From the NCBI RefSeq assembly GCF_001695855.1, contig NZ_MBSS01000012.1, positions 434,001 through 498,000 on the forward strand: a DNA stretch of 64,000 nt. Direction: 5' to 3'. The stretch comes from Ensifer sp. LC163. Its GTDB lineage: Bacteria; Pseudomonadota; Alphaproteobacteria; Rhizobiales; Rhizobiaceae. This document shows, piece after piece, positions 35,078 to 43,467 of the stretch (its first letter is position 1; every line of letters begins with the position of its first letter). A program made the translations under genes and the position numbers. The notes beneath the pieces are model-generated. The model was not told the DNA's origin and searched no databases. It worked only from the letters and a program-made list of their open reading frames with translations.

Positions 35078-35180
35078 TGCATAATTCCTTAAATCGGATC
35101 CGATTTAGGGACAAAATTATGCAGCAAGTTTAATGCGTTACAGCGTCCTTTGCGCGTCATATTTGACGCGCGGCGCTGTA
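35078..35180 (+). repeat. two-module palindromic repeat, copy 5
   Basis: Module A 35078-35123, module B 35139-35180. The linker (AGTTTAATGCG type) and loop (CATATTTG) define a second subfamily shared with copy 9. Module B overlaps the end of the LysR gene on the opposite strand. Confidence 0.85.
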
Positions 35181-36119
35181 GTCGCTCGCGAGCGATGGCT
35201 TGAAACGGGTGCGTGGCGCTTTGAGGTCGAGCAGCCGCATGCCCTCTTCGACCTCGTCGCGAACCCAACGTTTGAAGGCTGTCGTGGCTTTGCTCTCCCG
35301 CCTTGCGGGCGAACTGACGAAGTAGTGGCCGTAGCCGGTTCTTGCACGGATACCGAAGGGTACGACGAGACCGCCCTCGGTCACGGCAAAACCGGCAAGC
35401 GTCTGCCAGGCGAGCATCACGCCCTGGCCGGCAATCGCGGCATCGAGCACGAGCGAGGCCTCGTTGAAGGTATGGCGCACGCCCAATTCGGCGCCGGAAA
35501 GCCCGACCTCGCGCAGCCAGACCTCCCAGGTGAACATGGAATGGCCGTCGATCACCGCCGGCATCTTTAGAATATCTGCAGGCTCACGCAGGTTTTCAGC
35601 CATCGCCGGCGAGCAGACGGGGAAAACCTCCTGCTCCAGCAACAGTTCCGATTTAACGCCCGGCCAACGCCCCTCGCCAACGCGAATGCCGACGTCGACA
35701 TCCGAAGTATCGAGATTGACGAGCCGGGTGGTCGCGTCGATGCGCAGCCTGATGTCCGGATGGCGCTCGGCGAAACGGTTGAGCCTATAGACCAGCCAGC
35801 GGGCGGCAAAGACCGGGGCGACGGAGATCGTCAGGACCGATTCATCCCGCCGGCGCGCCGAGGCAACCGCCTCGGCCAGCTCGCCAAACGCATTGCTCAG
35901 CCGCGCCAGGAACAGCCGGCCGAAATCCGTGGCCACCAATCCGCGCGATGTGCGCTCGAACAGGATGCGGCCGAGCTGCGCCTCGGCCTTGGCGATCTGC
36001 TGGCTGACCGCGCCAGGTGTCACCCCCAGCTCGCCGGAAGCCGCCGCCAGCGAGCCAAGGCGACCGACCGCCTCAACCGCCCGCAAGCCGTTCAGGTGAA
36101 TGGCGTTCAAATCTCTCAT
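35157..36119 (-). CDS. LysR family transcriptional regulator, GcvA-like
   Basis: A 320-residue LysR protein. The HTH is at residues 20-45 (GSLAAASGELGVTPGAVSQQ), and the effector domain follows from about residue 95 in a form typical of GcvA-like regulators. Its last eight residues (DYSAARQI) and the TGA stop are encoded by module B of repeat copy 5, so the natural C-terminus has been replaced or extended by the repeat. It is divergent from a small gene at 36210, its likely target. Confidence 0.9.
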   Translation of the reverse strand: MRDLNAIHLNGLRAVEAVGRLGSLAAASGELGVTPGAVSQQIAKAEAQLGRILFERTSRGLVATDFGRLFLARLSNAFGELAEAVASARRRDESVLTISVAPVFAARWLVYRLNRFAERHPDIRLRIDATTRLVNLDTSDVDVGIRVGEGRWPGVKSELLLEQEVFPVCSPAMAENLREPADILKMPAVIDGHSMFTWEVWLREVGLSGAELGVRHTFNEASLVLDAAIAGQGVMLAWQTLAGFAVTEGGLVVPFGIRARTGYGHYFVSSPARRESKATTAFKRWVRDEVEEGMRLLDLKAPRTRFKPSLASDYSAARQI

Positions 36120-36209
36120 ATAGTTTTTCTAAACCTGCCGTTCGGCAATCTCAATTGAAATCGTGACCAAACAGGCAGATGCTCTCAAGCATCGAAAGGA
36201 TGGTCCGCC

Positions 36210-36419
36210 ATGCTGAAGATTTTCTCCTTGCTGAAGCCGACACGATCTCTGACAGACGCCCGGCAGGACGCCTCGCTCTCCTGGGCGCGCGACCCGCTGC
36301 AGCATCCCGATCTCGAACGGATGGACGGGCGCGAACTCGGCGACCTGCCTTTCCCCGGCTGGCCGTGGCCGAAGGCGGCCGAGTGCGGCTGCGATTGCTT
36401 GCCGGCAGGTGGGCGATGA
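36210..36419 (+). CDS. small hypothetical protein, 69 aa
   Basis: A 69-residue protein with an RELGDLPFPGWP-type segment reminiscent of short rhizobial proteins of unknown role, and a C-terminal CGC pattern. Support comes from the exact four-base ATGA overlap with the next gene and the divergent LysR gene 90 bases upstream. It has no signal peptide or membrane segment. Confidence 0.6.
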   Translation: MLKIFSLLKPTRSLTDARQDASLSWARDPLQHPDLERMDGRELGDLPFPGWPWPKAAECGCDCLPAGGR

Positions 36420-36802
36420 ACCACCCGCCGGCCGCACATAGCGACCGCTCAAGCGAAGACCTCGACGGCCGTTTTGCCCGCGTCGTGAAGCTGACTGACG
36501 CCGCCGGCCTGCCGGAGGTTTCGCTCGGCACTTCCTATGGTACGCCGGCGCTGCTGGTGAAGGGCAAGAGCTTCGCGCGCATGAAGGATGCCGAAACCCT
36601 GGTGGTGATGTGTGCGCTTGAAGAAAAGGAAATGCTGCTGGAACTCGACCCGGCACTCTTCTTCGAAACCGATCACTACAAGGGATGGCCGGCGATGCTG
36701 GTGCGTCTTGGCGCGATCGACGACGCCAGCCTGACCCAAAGGCTGATCGCCGCCTGGCGCGAGAAGGCGCCGAGGAAGCTGTCGGCCGGCTTTTCGGTGT
36801 AA
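36416..36802 (+). CDS. MmcQ/YjbR family protein
   Basis: A 128-residue protein of the MmcQ/YjbR fold, with the family segments LPEVSLGTSYGTPALLVKGK near residue 36, a charged LEEKEMLLELDP block and the C-terminal KGWPAMLVRLGAI. The fold resembles a DNA-binding domain, but function is unproven. Its ATG at 36416 overlaps the stop of the small upstream gene, so expression is coupled. Confidence 0.85.
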   Translation: MNHPPAAHSDRSSEDLDGRFARVVKLTDAAGLPEVSLGTSYGTPALLVKGKSFARMKDAETLVVMCALEEKEMLLELDPALFFETDHYKGWPAMLVRLGAIDDASLTQRLIAAWREKAPRKLSAGFSV

Positions 36803-36860
36803 GGACGCTCGCGATCGGCAACACCGACCTGTGCTGCTCGAACCACGGCGGGCAGTTCAA

Positions 36861-37439
36861 TCAATTGCCGACGCTGTACACGAGACTGACAGTGCCGTCC
36901 GGGCGCGACCTCGCTTCGTTGAGTTGGAGACGATGCCGCTGCGCGATCGTTGCAAACAGCGCCTTGCCCTCCCCCACCACCAGGGGGTGGATTGTCAGGC
37001 GCAGTTCATCGATGAAACCCCGGTCGAGCAGGCCGGAAACCGTCTGCGCGCCACCGACGATATAGATCGTCTTGCCCGGTCGCTGCCGCAAAGCGTCGAC
37101 TCCCGCTGCGTCGCGCAGCACCGTCGTATTTGCCCAGCGTACGCCGTCGAGCTTCTTGGACAGCAGATAATGCGGCGTGTTCAGGGCAAAGTCGGCGTAT
37201 TCGATTTCCTCCGCAGTCGGCAGTTTGCCGCTCAATTCGAGCGGGCTATGCGGGTCGGCCTTGATCGCGCTCCAATATTGCTCGTAGCCCGAATACATGC
37301 CGCTTCCGAGCACGCAGGCATCTATTTCGGGCAACAGGTCGAACGTATCCGACCAGGAATCCACCCAGTCGGCATATCCATCGGGACCATCGATCTTGCC
37401 ATCGATGGACATTTGCATGCCAGCAACAACCTTGCGCAT
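36861..37439 (-). CDS. dihydrofolate reductase family protein (RibD C-terminal type)
   Basis: A 192-residue NADPH-dependent reductase with the RibD C-terminal/DHFR-like fold. The N-terminal strand reads RKVVAGMQMSIDGKIDGPDG, and the nucleotide loop is IYIVGGAQTVSGLL near residue 130. Proteins of this group are not folate enzymes and their substrates are largely unknown. The ATG at 37439 follows GAGGAG. Confidence 0.88.
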   Translation of the reverse strand: MRKVVAGMQMSIDGKIDGPDGYADWVDSWSDTFDLLPEIDACVLGSGMYSGYEQYWSAIKADPHSPLELSGKLPTAEEIEYADFALNTPHYLLSKKLDGVRWANTTVLRDAAGVDALRQRPGKTIYIVGGAQTVSGLLDRGFIDELRLTIHPLVVGEGKALFATIAQRHRLQLNEARSRPDGTVSLVYSVGN

Positions 37440-37691
37440 TTCCGTCTCCTCTTCGATCCTCTCATCAAGGACGAGCGGGACGCCCGCGTGCCGACAGGCT
37501 GTCTGAAATATTGTCGGGGGCCGGTGCAGCCGCGCCGATCGCGATAACGACGGGCGGCGGGCAGACCACCGACTCCCATGGCCGGTTGTACCGCGGGGGC
37601 GGATCAGAACGCTGATCGCCATCGCGCGCTCTTCCAATTTTCGCGCCCCGCCTATACCGATGCTAAATCCTTGCCGCACAGGTAGCCGTCG

Positions 37692-38618
37692 ATGATCGTT
37701 CGTGACCGCCCCAGCCTTCTCAAGCTCTTCTTCATCCTGCGCGGCTCGGTCATCCAGCGGATCTTTCCACAAGTGCTGTTCGTCTTCGCCCTGTCTGGAG
37801 GCGTCGTCTGGGCCCACCAGGCCTTTCCCGCGATGGTGCCGAGCGTCAACAGCGGGCCGTTCGCGCTGCTGGGCATCGCCCTTTCCGTGTTTCTCGGCTT
37901 TCGCAATAACGCCTGCTACGACCGCTGGTGGGAGGCCCGCAAGGATTGGGGACAGCTGATTTTCGTCTCCCGCGATTTTGCCCGCCAGACGTTGATCCTC
38001 GGCGCGAGTGGTGCGGAGGGCATGGACAACGCGCGCGCACGCCTGCTCAATCTGGTGATCACCTTTGCACAGACCTTGGTCTGCCACCTGCGGCCGGGCA
38101 GTCAGCAAGACAAGGCCTTGCGGAGATTGCCGGTAGATCTTCTGCCGGCCTACAAGGTCAGCCGCAATGCCCCCGACCTGCTGCTGCGCGAAATCGGCGC
38201 CACGCTTGCCAGCCTGCGTGCCGCCGACAGGATCAGCGATATTCAGTACATGATGCTGGACGGCACCGTCGGGCGGATGTCGGCGGTGCTTGCCGCCTGC
38301 GAGCGCATCCGCAACACGCCGGTTCCGTTCGGCTACACGCTGCTGCTGCACCGCACCGCCTATCTCTTCTGCTTCCTCCTGCCCTTTGGCTTTGCCGACG
38401 CGCTGGGGTGGGCGACGCCGTTCGTAACCGCGCTCGTCGCCTACACCTTCTTCGGCCTCGACGCGCTGGGCGACGAACTGGAGGAACCGTTCGGTACCCT
38501 GCCGAACGACCTGCCGATCGTGGCGCTCGCCGATACGATCGAGATCAACCTGCGCGAGGCGCTCGGGGAGACGGACCTGCCTCAGCTGCCGCAACCGCAG
38601 AACTACATACTGATGTAG
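37692..38618 (+). CDS. bestrophin-like channel protein (YneE family)
   Basis: A 308-residue inner-membrane protein of the bacterial bestrophin family, which forms pentameric ion channels. Hydrophobic helices are at 25-45, 55-75, 215-240 and 243-262. The conserved SVFLGFRNNACYDRWWEAR segment and the loop ALGDELEEPFG near residue 260 identify the family. Bacterial members conduct sodium or anions. It stands alone. Confidence 0.88.
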   Translation: MIVRDRPSLLKLFFILRGSVIQRIFPQVLFVFALSGGVVWAHQAFPAMVPSVNSGPFALLGIALSVFLGFRNNACYDRWWEARKDWGQLIFVSRDFARQTLILGASGAEGMDNARARLLNLVITFAQTLVCHLRPGSQQDKALRRLPVDLLPAYKVSRNAPDLLLREIGATLASLRAADRISDIQYMMLDGTVGRMSAVLAACERIRNTPVPFGYTLLLHRTAYLFCFLLPFGFADALGWATPFVTALVAYTFFGLDALGDELEEPFGTLPNDLPIVALADTIEINLREALGETDLPQLPQPQNYILM

Positions 38619-38708
38619 CCGCGCGGCTCAGACTTATCGGTGCGGCCGGCGGAGACCCCGGCCGACGACTGCTTGCCTGACGCACGGGCGCTTGAGCCGG
38701 TGCCGAAC

Positions 38709-39329
38709 CTAGGCCTTCAGAACCGCCAGAACCCGGGCGACCGCTGGCCGCTGCGCCATGCGGTTGCGGTGGTCCAGAATTCTGGGAAAGCGTGTCGGGT
38801 CGACGCCATCGGGCTCGAGCCAGCCAGCGATGGTGAAGAGGTAGGGGTCGGCGATCGAATAGGTATCGCCCGTGACGAAAGGACCGGCGAGCATCCTGGT
38901 TTCGATCAGCTCGAAGCAATCCGCCATGTTCGAAGCAACCTTGGCTCTCATTGCCTCGTGTGCGGCCGGGTCGTCAGCCCAACGCGAACCGCGCCGGCCG
39001 TGGGCATGGGCGACATGCACGGTCGAGCAGAGGTAGCTCAGAAATGACTGGATCCGTGCAAACTCGAAGGCATCGTCGAGCGGTGCCAACTTGGCCTGCG
39101 GAACGCTTTGGGCGATGTAGGTGAGGATCGCCGGCGTCTCCGTAATGGTGCCGCGATCGGTAACGAGTGCCGGGACACGTCCCTTCGGGTTGACCGCGAG
39201 ATAGTCAGGTTTGGTCTGTTCCGCCTTGGAAAAATCGACCCGTACGGCCGTGTAATCGACGCCTGCCTCCTCCAGCGCGATGTGCGAGGCCAGCGAGCAG
39301 GTTCCCGGGGTGTAGAACAATTTCAGCAC
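38709..39329 (-). CDS. glutathione S-transferase, beta-like
   Basis: A 206-residue GST with the N-terminal VLKLFYTPGTCSLASHIAL, in which the Cys of TPGTCSLA is that of bacterial beta-class enzymes, and the glutathione contact TETPAIL near residue 65. The helical domain has the N-capping FVTGDTYSIADPYLF motif. The start is a GTG at 39329 with AAGGAG six bases upstream. The physiological substrate is unknown. Confidence 0.87.
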   Translation of the reverse strand: MLKLFYTPGTCSLASHIALEEAGVDYTAVRVDFSKAEQTKPDYLAVNPKGRVPALVTDRGTITETPAILTYIAQSVPQAKLAPLDDAFEFARIQSFLSYLCSTVHVAHAHGRRGSRWADDPAAHEAMRAKVASNMADCFELIETRMLAGPFVTGDTYSIADPYLFTIAGWLEPDGVDPTRFPRILDHRNRMAQRPAVARVLAVLKA

Positions 39330-39440
39330 GTTACTCTCCTTGCCATTCAAGGGCGGCGCTGGCGCCGCCTTTCGGGCCGCAGAAGAAATGAAGTCTCCAC
39401 GATTGACAAGCCAAATCCATATTCAATACAACGTGAACGT

Positions 39441-39454
39441 TACGTTATAACATA
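39441..39454. promoter_or_regulatory. candidate metal-repressor dyad before the DUF4198 gene
   Basis: TACGTTATAACATA is centred on the 8-bp palindrome GTTATAAC and is preceded by two AACGT repeats. Zur/Fur-type sites in rhizobia have similar ATAAC-rich palindromes. Its place just upstream of a metal-type gene is suggestive only. Confidence 0.3.
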
Positions 39455-39469
39455 TTTTCGGAGTCACGC

Positions 39470-40201
39470 ATGAAAACCTTCATTTCCTCCCTGCTTGCCG
39501 CCGGTCTGCTGGCCACCGCAGCCACGCCGGCATCTGCGCATGGCGCCTGGATCGGCGAGCGCTGGGGCGACCTTGCCGTGATCTACGGCCATGGCCCCGC
39601 CGACGAGGCCTATGATCCGGCAAAGGTGAAATCCGTTTCGGCACTCGGCGAGGATGGTAAGGCACTGCCTGTCACGATCAAACCGGCCGGCACCCATGCG
39701 CTGCTGAAGCTTGATGGTGAGCCGGCGCTGCTCGCGCTCGAATTCGACAATGGCTACTGGACCGAAGGCGCCGACGGCAAATGGGTGAACAAGCCGAAGA
39801 GCGAGGTCCCCGATGCCAAGCAGGCGAGCCACTCGGTGAAGTACAGCATCGCGCTTGTCCATGTGCATGGCGACATGCCTGCTTTTCCGGCCCAGCCACT
39901 GCAGATCGTGCCACTCGACAATCCGATCGGGCTGAAGCCCGGCGAGAAGTTTCGCGTCCGCGTGCTGCTTGATGGAAAGCCGCTCGAAGGCAAGGAAATC
40001 ACCATCGACTACACCGGACTGCCGGAACTCATTTCCGAAAAAACGGACGCGAAGGGCGAAGCCGAAGTGACCCTGCGCAATGCCGGCGTCAACATTCTTG
40101 CCGTCAGCCATGCAATTCCGCTCGAGAACGACACCGCTGCCGACAAGAAGGGCCTGACGGCAACGCTGACCTTCGTCGCCGAGCCGCACGTGCACGAGTA
40201 A
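39470..40201 (+). CDS. DUF4198 periplasmic protein, NikK/metal-uptake type
   Basis: A 243-residue exported protein with a signal peptide (cleavage near ATPASAHG). The mature N-terminus begins His-Gly-Ala-Trp, the C-terminus ends with EPHVHE, and His pairs occur at VHVHGDM. This fits the DUF4198 family, whose members often sit with nickel, cobalt or zinc uptake genes. The C-terminal half is an Ig-like domain (KPLEGKEITIDYTG). No transporter is adjacent. A possible metal-repressor palindrome lies upstream. Confidence 0.82.
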   Translation: MKTFISSLLAAGLLATAATPASAHGAWIGERWGDLAVIYGHGPADEAYDPAKVKSVSALGEDGKALPVTIKPAGTHALLKLDGEPALLALEFDNGYWTEGADGKWVNKPKSEVPDAKQASHSVKYSIALVHVHGDMPAFPAQPLQIVPLDNPIGLKPGEKFRVRVLLDGKPLEGKEITIDYTGLPELISEKTDAKGEAEVTLRNAGVNILAVSHAIPLENDTAADKKGLTATLTFVAEPHVHE

Positions 40202-40281
40202 GGTCACGCCTTTTCGCGCAGCGGAACGGGCATGACCAAGGTGTACAGAGGCATGCTTCGCGGCATGCCGCCAGCGATCGA

Positions 40282-40312
40282 CAGCCCCGGCGGACCATAC
40301 CCGCCGGGGCTG
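40282..40312. terminator. bidirectional terminator
   Basis: Perfect 12-bp GC-rich stem (40282-40293 with 40301-40312), 7-base loop, between the convergent DUF4198 and DUF4406 genes; CTTT follows on the plus strand. Confidence 0.75.
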
Positions 40313-40319
40313 CTTTGGC

Positions 40320-40691
40320 TCAGGCGACCCGCGCCTGGCCGCAGCCGGGCACATCTTCGAGGTTGTAATAGACCGGTATGCCGCGCTCCCGGGCGATGCG
40401 CACATCGTTGTCCGCTCCCTTGCTGTCGCCCGGCAGCCGCAGCACGGCGTCGCAAAGCGCCAGCAAGCGGCCGGCGACGGGATGGAAGATCTCCTCGTAG
40501 AGCTCGTCGCCGATCTTGGCGCCGCCGGCCGCATGCCAGACCGGTAGCGCCACCCACTCCCCAATCATCGGCACATGACCTGCCCTGAACAGGGCATAGG
40601 ACGGCTCTTCCAACCGCTTCAGATTTGCTGCCATCTTGGCTGGATCGTCGCCAGTACCCGAGCGATAGGGACCCGCAATCAGGATCAGCAT
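40320..40691 (-). CDS. DUF4406 / nucleoside 2-deoxyribosyltransferase-like protein
   Basis: A 123-residue small protein beginning MLILIAGPYRSGTGDDP, with the AGPY segment and the later CDAVLRLPGDSKGADNDV block typical of the nucleoside deoxyribosyltransferase-like fold (DUF4406). It probably binds a nucleotide-like or sugar substrate. It is divergent from a DeoR regulator and shares an extensive palindromic region with it, so it is the likely regulated target. Confidence 0.78.
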   Translation of the reverse strand: MLILIAGPYRSGTGDDPAKMAANLKRLEEPSYALFRAGHVPMIGEWVALPVWHAAGGAKIGDELYEEIFHPVAGRLLALCDAVLRLPGDSKGADNDVRIARERGIPVYYNLEDVPGCGQARVA

Positions 40692-40705
40692 GATTCTCTC
40701 CTTAT

Positions 40706-40759
40706 TATTGCACGATATATCCAGATTATACTGGAGTACTCACGATATTTCGTGCAATA
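40706..40759. promoter_or_regulatory. shared operator region of the DeoR regulator
   Basis: Two 15-bp inverted arms, 40706-40720 and 40745-40759, match at 14 of 15 positions (TATTGCACGA core) and are 24 bases apart; a CCAG/CTGG dyad lies at 40721-40734 inside. The region spans both divergent promoters. Confidence 0.7.
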
Positions 40760-40784
40760 TCTTGAAGAGTCAAGGAGCAAAATT

Positions 40785-41537
40785 ATGCTGACCACACAGA
40801 GACGGGCGTTGATCTCGGCACGGCTAAGCCGCGATGGCGAGATCATCGCCAAGCGTCTGGCGGGTGAATTGGAGCTTTCCGAAGACACGATCCGCCGAGA
40901 TCTCAGGGAAATGGCGGCCGAGGGTCTGCTGCAGCGGGTGCATGGCGGTGCGCTGCCGCTCGTGCCTCCTCTACCGGATTTTGCCGCACGGCAGGAGATT
41001 GCCGGTGACGTCAAGCGCAGGCTCGGACGCAAGGCGGCCGGGCTTGTCATTCCCGGGCAGACGATCTTTCTCGACGGCGGCACAAGCAACGCCGAAATCG
41101 CCAGAGCGCTTCCGCGCGAAATGCGGCTGACGATCGTGACCCACAGCCCGACCATTGCGGCGGAACTCGAAAGGCATGAGGCGGATGTGATCCTGATCGG
41201 CGGTCGACTTTACAAGCACTCGATGGTGGCAACGGGCTCCGCTGCAGTGGCGGCCATTGCAGGCATCCGCGTCGACATCTTCTTCCTTGGCGTCACCGCA
41301 ATCCATCCGGTTCACGGATTTTCGACCGGCGACTACGAGGAGGCTGCCGTCAAGCGGGCGATCCTCGGCCAGGCGGCGGACACTTTCGTCGTCGCCACGG
41401 CCGAAAAGTTCGGTGCCACCTCGCCGCATCACGTCGCCGACGCCGACGACATTGCCGGCCTCATCGTGCCCGAGGACATGAACGGCTATGCTCTCGGCCC
41501 CTATCGCGATAAGGGCATGACGCTCCTCTCCGCCTGA
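40785..41537 (+). CDS. DeoR/GlpR family transcriptional regulator
   Basis: A 250-residue regulator. The DeoR HTH is at residues 15-55 (LAGELELSEDTIRRDLREM). The C-terminal sugar-phosphate isomerase-like sensor domain begins near residue 75 and contains the phosphate-binding IFLDGGTSN and FFLGVTAIHPVHG blocks. The ligand is probably a phosphorylated sugar. The ATG at 40785 follows AAGGAG. It faces the DUF4406 gene across long inverted repeats. Confidence 0.9.
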   Translation: MLTTQRRALISARLSRDGEIIAKRLAGELELSEDTIRRDLREMAAEGLLQRVHGGALPLVPPLPDFAARQEIAGDVKRRLGRKAAGLVIPGQTIFLDGGTSNAEIARALPREMRLTIVTHSPTIAAELERHEADVILIGGRLYKHSMVATGSAAVAAIAGIRVDIFFLGVTAIHPVHGFSTGDYEEAAVKRAILGQAADTFVVATAEKFGATSPHHVADADDIAGLIVPEDMNGYALGPYRDKGMTLLSA

Positions 41538-41572
41538 GGAAGCGGAACCGATCGATGCAAGCGTCTTCAAAA

Positions 41573-41597
41573 GCGCGGGCCGGATTCCGGCCCGCGC
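41573..41597. terminator. terminator hairpin between deoR-type and asparaginase genes
   Basis: An 11-bp GC-rich stem (41573-41583 with 41587-41597) with a three-base loop between convergent genes, followed on the plus strand by GTTCTT. Confidence 0.7.
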
Positions 41598-41612
41598 GTT
41601 CTTCCGATGATA

Positions 41613-42620
41613 TCAGGCGGTGAAGGCTTCCGTCACCCTGATGTCGCCGACCGGGATGCCGTTCCAGTTCTTCATCGTGTGGTTCGCCTGTGCCATCAGG
41701 GCCGCGTGCACATCAGGCTCGTCCCGGAAGAAGCGGGCAAGTGTGGCGGTGACCATCGCCTCGGCGGCACGGGTGGCGCCATCTTCGCACTTGACGGCAA
41801 TGGCGATGCCCTTTTCCGGGATCGCCGCGCAGAACACGCCTTCGGCGCCGGTCTTGGCAAAGATCCGGCCAGGTGCCGTTTCCATCAGCCGGGTGCAGCC
41901 GCGCTTCGTGCCGGCGACGTAAAAGGGCTCGGCCATGCAGGCCTCGACCAGCCGCTTCGACGCCCGGGCGCGCTCCGGCGCGAGACCGACGCCGGTCGCC
42001 ATTTTGGCAAAGCCATGTGCCAAGCCCTTGAGCGGCACCGCATAGGTCGGGATCGAGCAGCCATCGACGCCGCAATTGTCGCGGCCGAGGATCGCGCCGG
42101 TGAGGCTCTCCATGGCACCGCGGATTTCCTGCTGCAGCGGGTGGTCATAGCCGACATAGCCCTTCACCTCGGTGCCGGAATGGCAGCAGGCGCAAATGAA
42201 GCCGGAATGCTTGCCGGAACAATTGTTGTGAAGCGCGCTCGGCGCCTCCATCGACCGGGCCTGAGCGATCAGCGTCTTCTGGTCGGACGACCAGTGGGCG
42301 CCGCATTCGAGCGCCGAAACGTCGCGGCCGGCAGCAGCCAGCATCTTTGTGGCAAGCGCGACATGCTCCGGCTCGCCCGAATGGGAGGAGCAGGCGAGCG
42401 CCAGTTCCTTGTTGCCGAAGCCGTAAGCATCGGCCGCGCCGCTTTCCATCAGCGGCAGCGCCTGCATCGCCTTGCAGGCCGATCGCGGGAACACACCGCT
42501 GTCGGTATCGCCCAACGAAAAGATCGTCCGGCCTTCGCCGTCGACGGCAACAACCATGCCGCGGTGACGGCTTTCGACCAGATTGCCGCGCGTGACTTCG
42601 ACGAGAACGGGATTCGACAT
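41613..42620 (-). CDS. L-asparaginase, ReAV (AnsA) type
   Basis: A 335-residue hydrolase of the rhizobial ReAV-type asparaginases, unrelated to the classical bacterial type I and II enzymes, converting asparagine to aspartate and ammonia. It has the two Ser-Lys tandems expected for the family (Ser47/Lys50 in FPRSACKAM, Ser79 in SSHSGE) and the zinc-site cluster (Cys134 and Lys137 in NNCSGKHSG, and Cys in DNCGVDGCS near residue 188). The numbering agrees with the R. etli enzyme minus one. It is a single-gene unit. Confidence 0.88.
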   Translation of the reverse strand: MSNPVLVEVTRGNLVESRHRGMVVAVDGEGRTIFSLGDTDSGVFPRSACKAMQALPLMESGAADAYGFGNKELALACSSHSGEPEHVALATKMLAAAGRDVSALECGAHWSSDQKTLIAQARSMEAPSALHNNCSGKHSGFICACCHSGTEVKGYVGYDHPLQQEIRGAMESLTGAILGRDNCGVDGCSIPTYAVPLKGLAHGFAKMATGVGLAPERARASKRLVEACMAEPFYVAGTKRGCTRLMETAPGRIFAKTGAEGVFCAAIPEKGIAIAVKCEDGATRAAEAMVTATLARFFRDEPDVHAALMAQANHTMKNWNGIPVGDIRVTEAFTA

Positions 42621-42692
42621 GCCTTGCCCTCAAATTTCCTAGATTGGTGCATGCATTTAGCAGGAATCGGACAACAGGAAACCGGCACTTTC

Positions 42693-43430
42693 ATGAAATT
42701 CATCCGCAGGCTCGTTGCCGCCTTTCTGGTCATCTACCTCTTGCCGGCTCTGGCCTCTGCCGGATGGTGGTACGTGAAGGAGCGCCCCGAGAGCTGGCGC
42801 GATGCCGATTGGTCATCGGCGGGCATCCTGCCAAAGCCGGCGCAAAGCCCGGATGCGGCCGTCTACATCTTTTCCGCCACGACGGGCGGCATGAAAGGTG
42901 CCGTCGCGAGCCACGCCTGGATCGTCACCAAGGAAAAGGGCGCCCAGGCCTATAATCGCTACGACAAGGTCGGCTGGGGCAAGCCGATCCGCAGGAACGC
43001 CTATCAGGCGGACGCCCGCTGGTATTCGAACGAGCCGCGGCTGGTCGCGACCGTCAGCGGTGCTGAGGCAAGCAGACTGATCCCGAAGATCGAAGCGGCG
43101 ATCGCTGCCTATCCCTATTCCGCGGCCGGCGGCTACCGGATCTGGCCGGGGCCGAACTCCAATACTTTCGTTGCCCATGTGCTGCGCTCGGTGCCGGAAC
43201 TCGATGCGGTGTTGCCGCCGGATGCGGTCGGGCGTGACTATCTGCCGGAGGGAAAACTGTTTCAGGTCGACGCTGATGGGCGCGACCTGCATGCGACGCT
43301 CTATGGCCTGGCGGGCATTTCCGCAGGGGTGCGCAGCGGCCTGGAGCTGCATTTCTTCGGCCTCGTCGCCGGTTTCGATATCGCCAATCCGGGCATCAAG
43401 ATTCCGGCGATCGGGCGTTTCGGTATTTGA
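42693..43430 (+). CDS. DUF3750 family protein
   Basis: A 245-residue protein with an N-terminal signal anchor (residues 5-24) and a conserved DUF3750 body, including VYIFSATTGGMKGAVASHAW, the basic loop KVGWGKPIRRNAY, and GYRIWPGPNSNTFVAHV near residue 150. It probably faces the periplasm. The His and Ser-Asn residues in these blocks look catalytic in style, but no activity is established. The ATG at 42693 is preferred; an ATG at 42651 lacks a ribosome site. Confidence 0.83.
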   Translation: MKFIRRLVAAFLVIYLLPALASAGWWYVKERPESWRDADWSSAGILPKPAQSPDAAVYIFSATTGGMKGAVASHAWIVTKEKGAQAYNRYDKVGWGKPIRRNAYQADARWYSNEPRLVATVSGAEASRLIPKIEAAIAAYPYSAAGGYRIWPGPNSNTFVAHVLRSVPELDAVLPPDAVGRDYLPEGKLFQVDADGRDLHATLYGLAGISAGVRSGLELHFFGLVAGFDIANPGIKIPAIGRFGI

Positions 43431-43467
43431 CGTGAGCCAGTCATCATGGAGCGACAGCGAACGCTAA

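Noticed and set aside
41607-42690. Long upstream extension of the DUF3750 frame antisense to the asparaginase gene
   Set aside because: The asparaginase has complete catalytic motifs, and the DUF3750 start with its signal anchor is at 42693.
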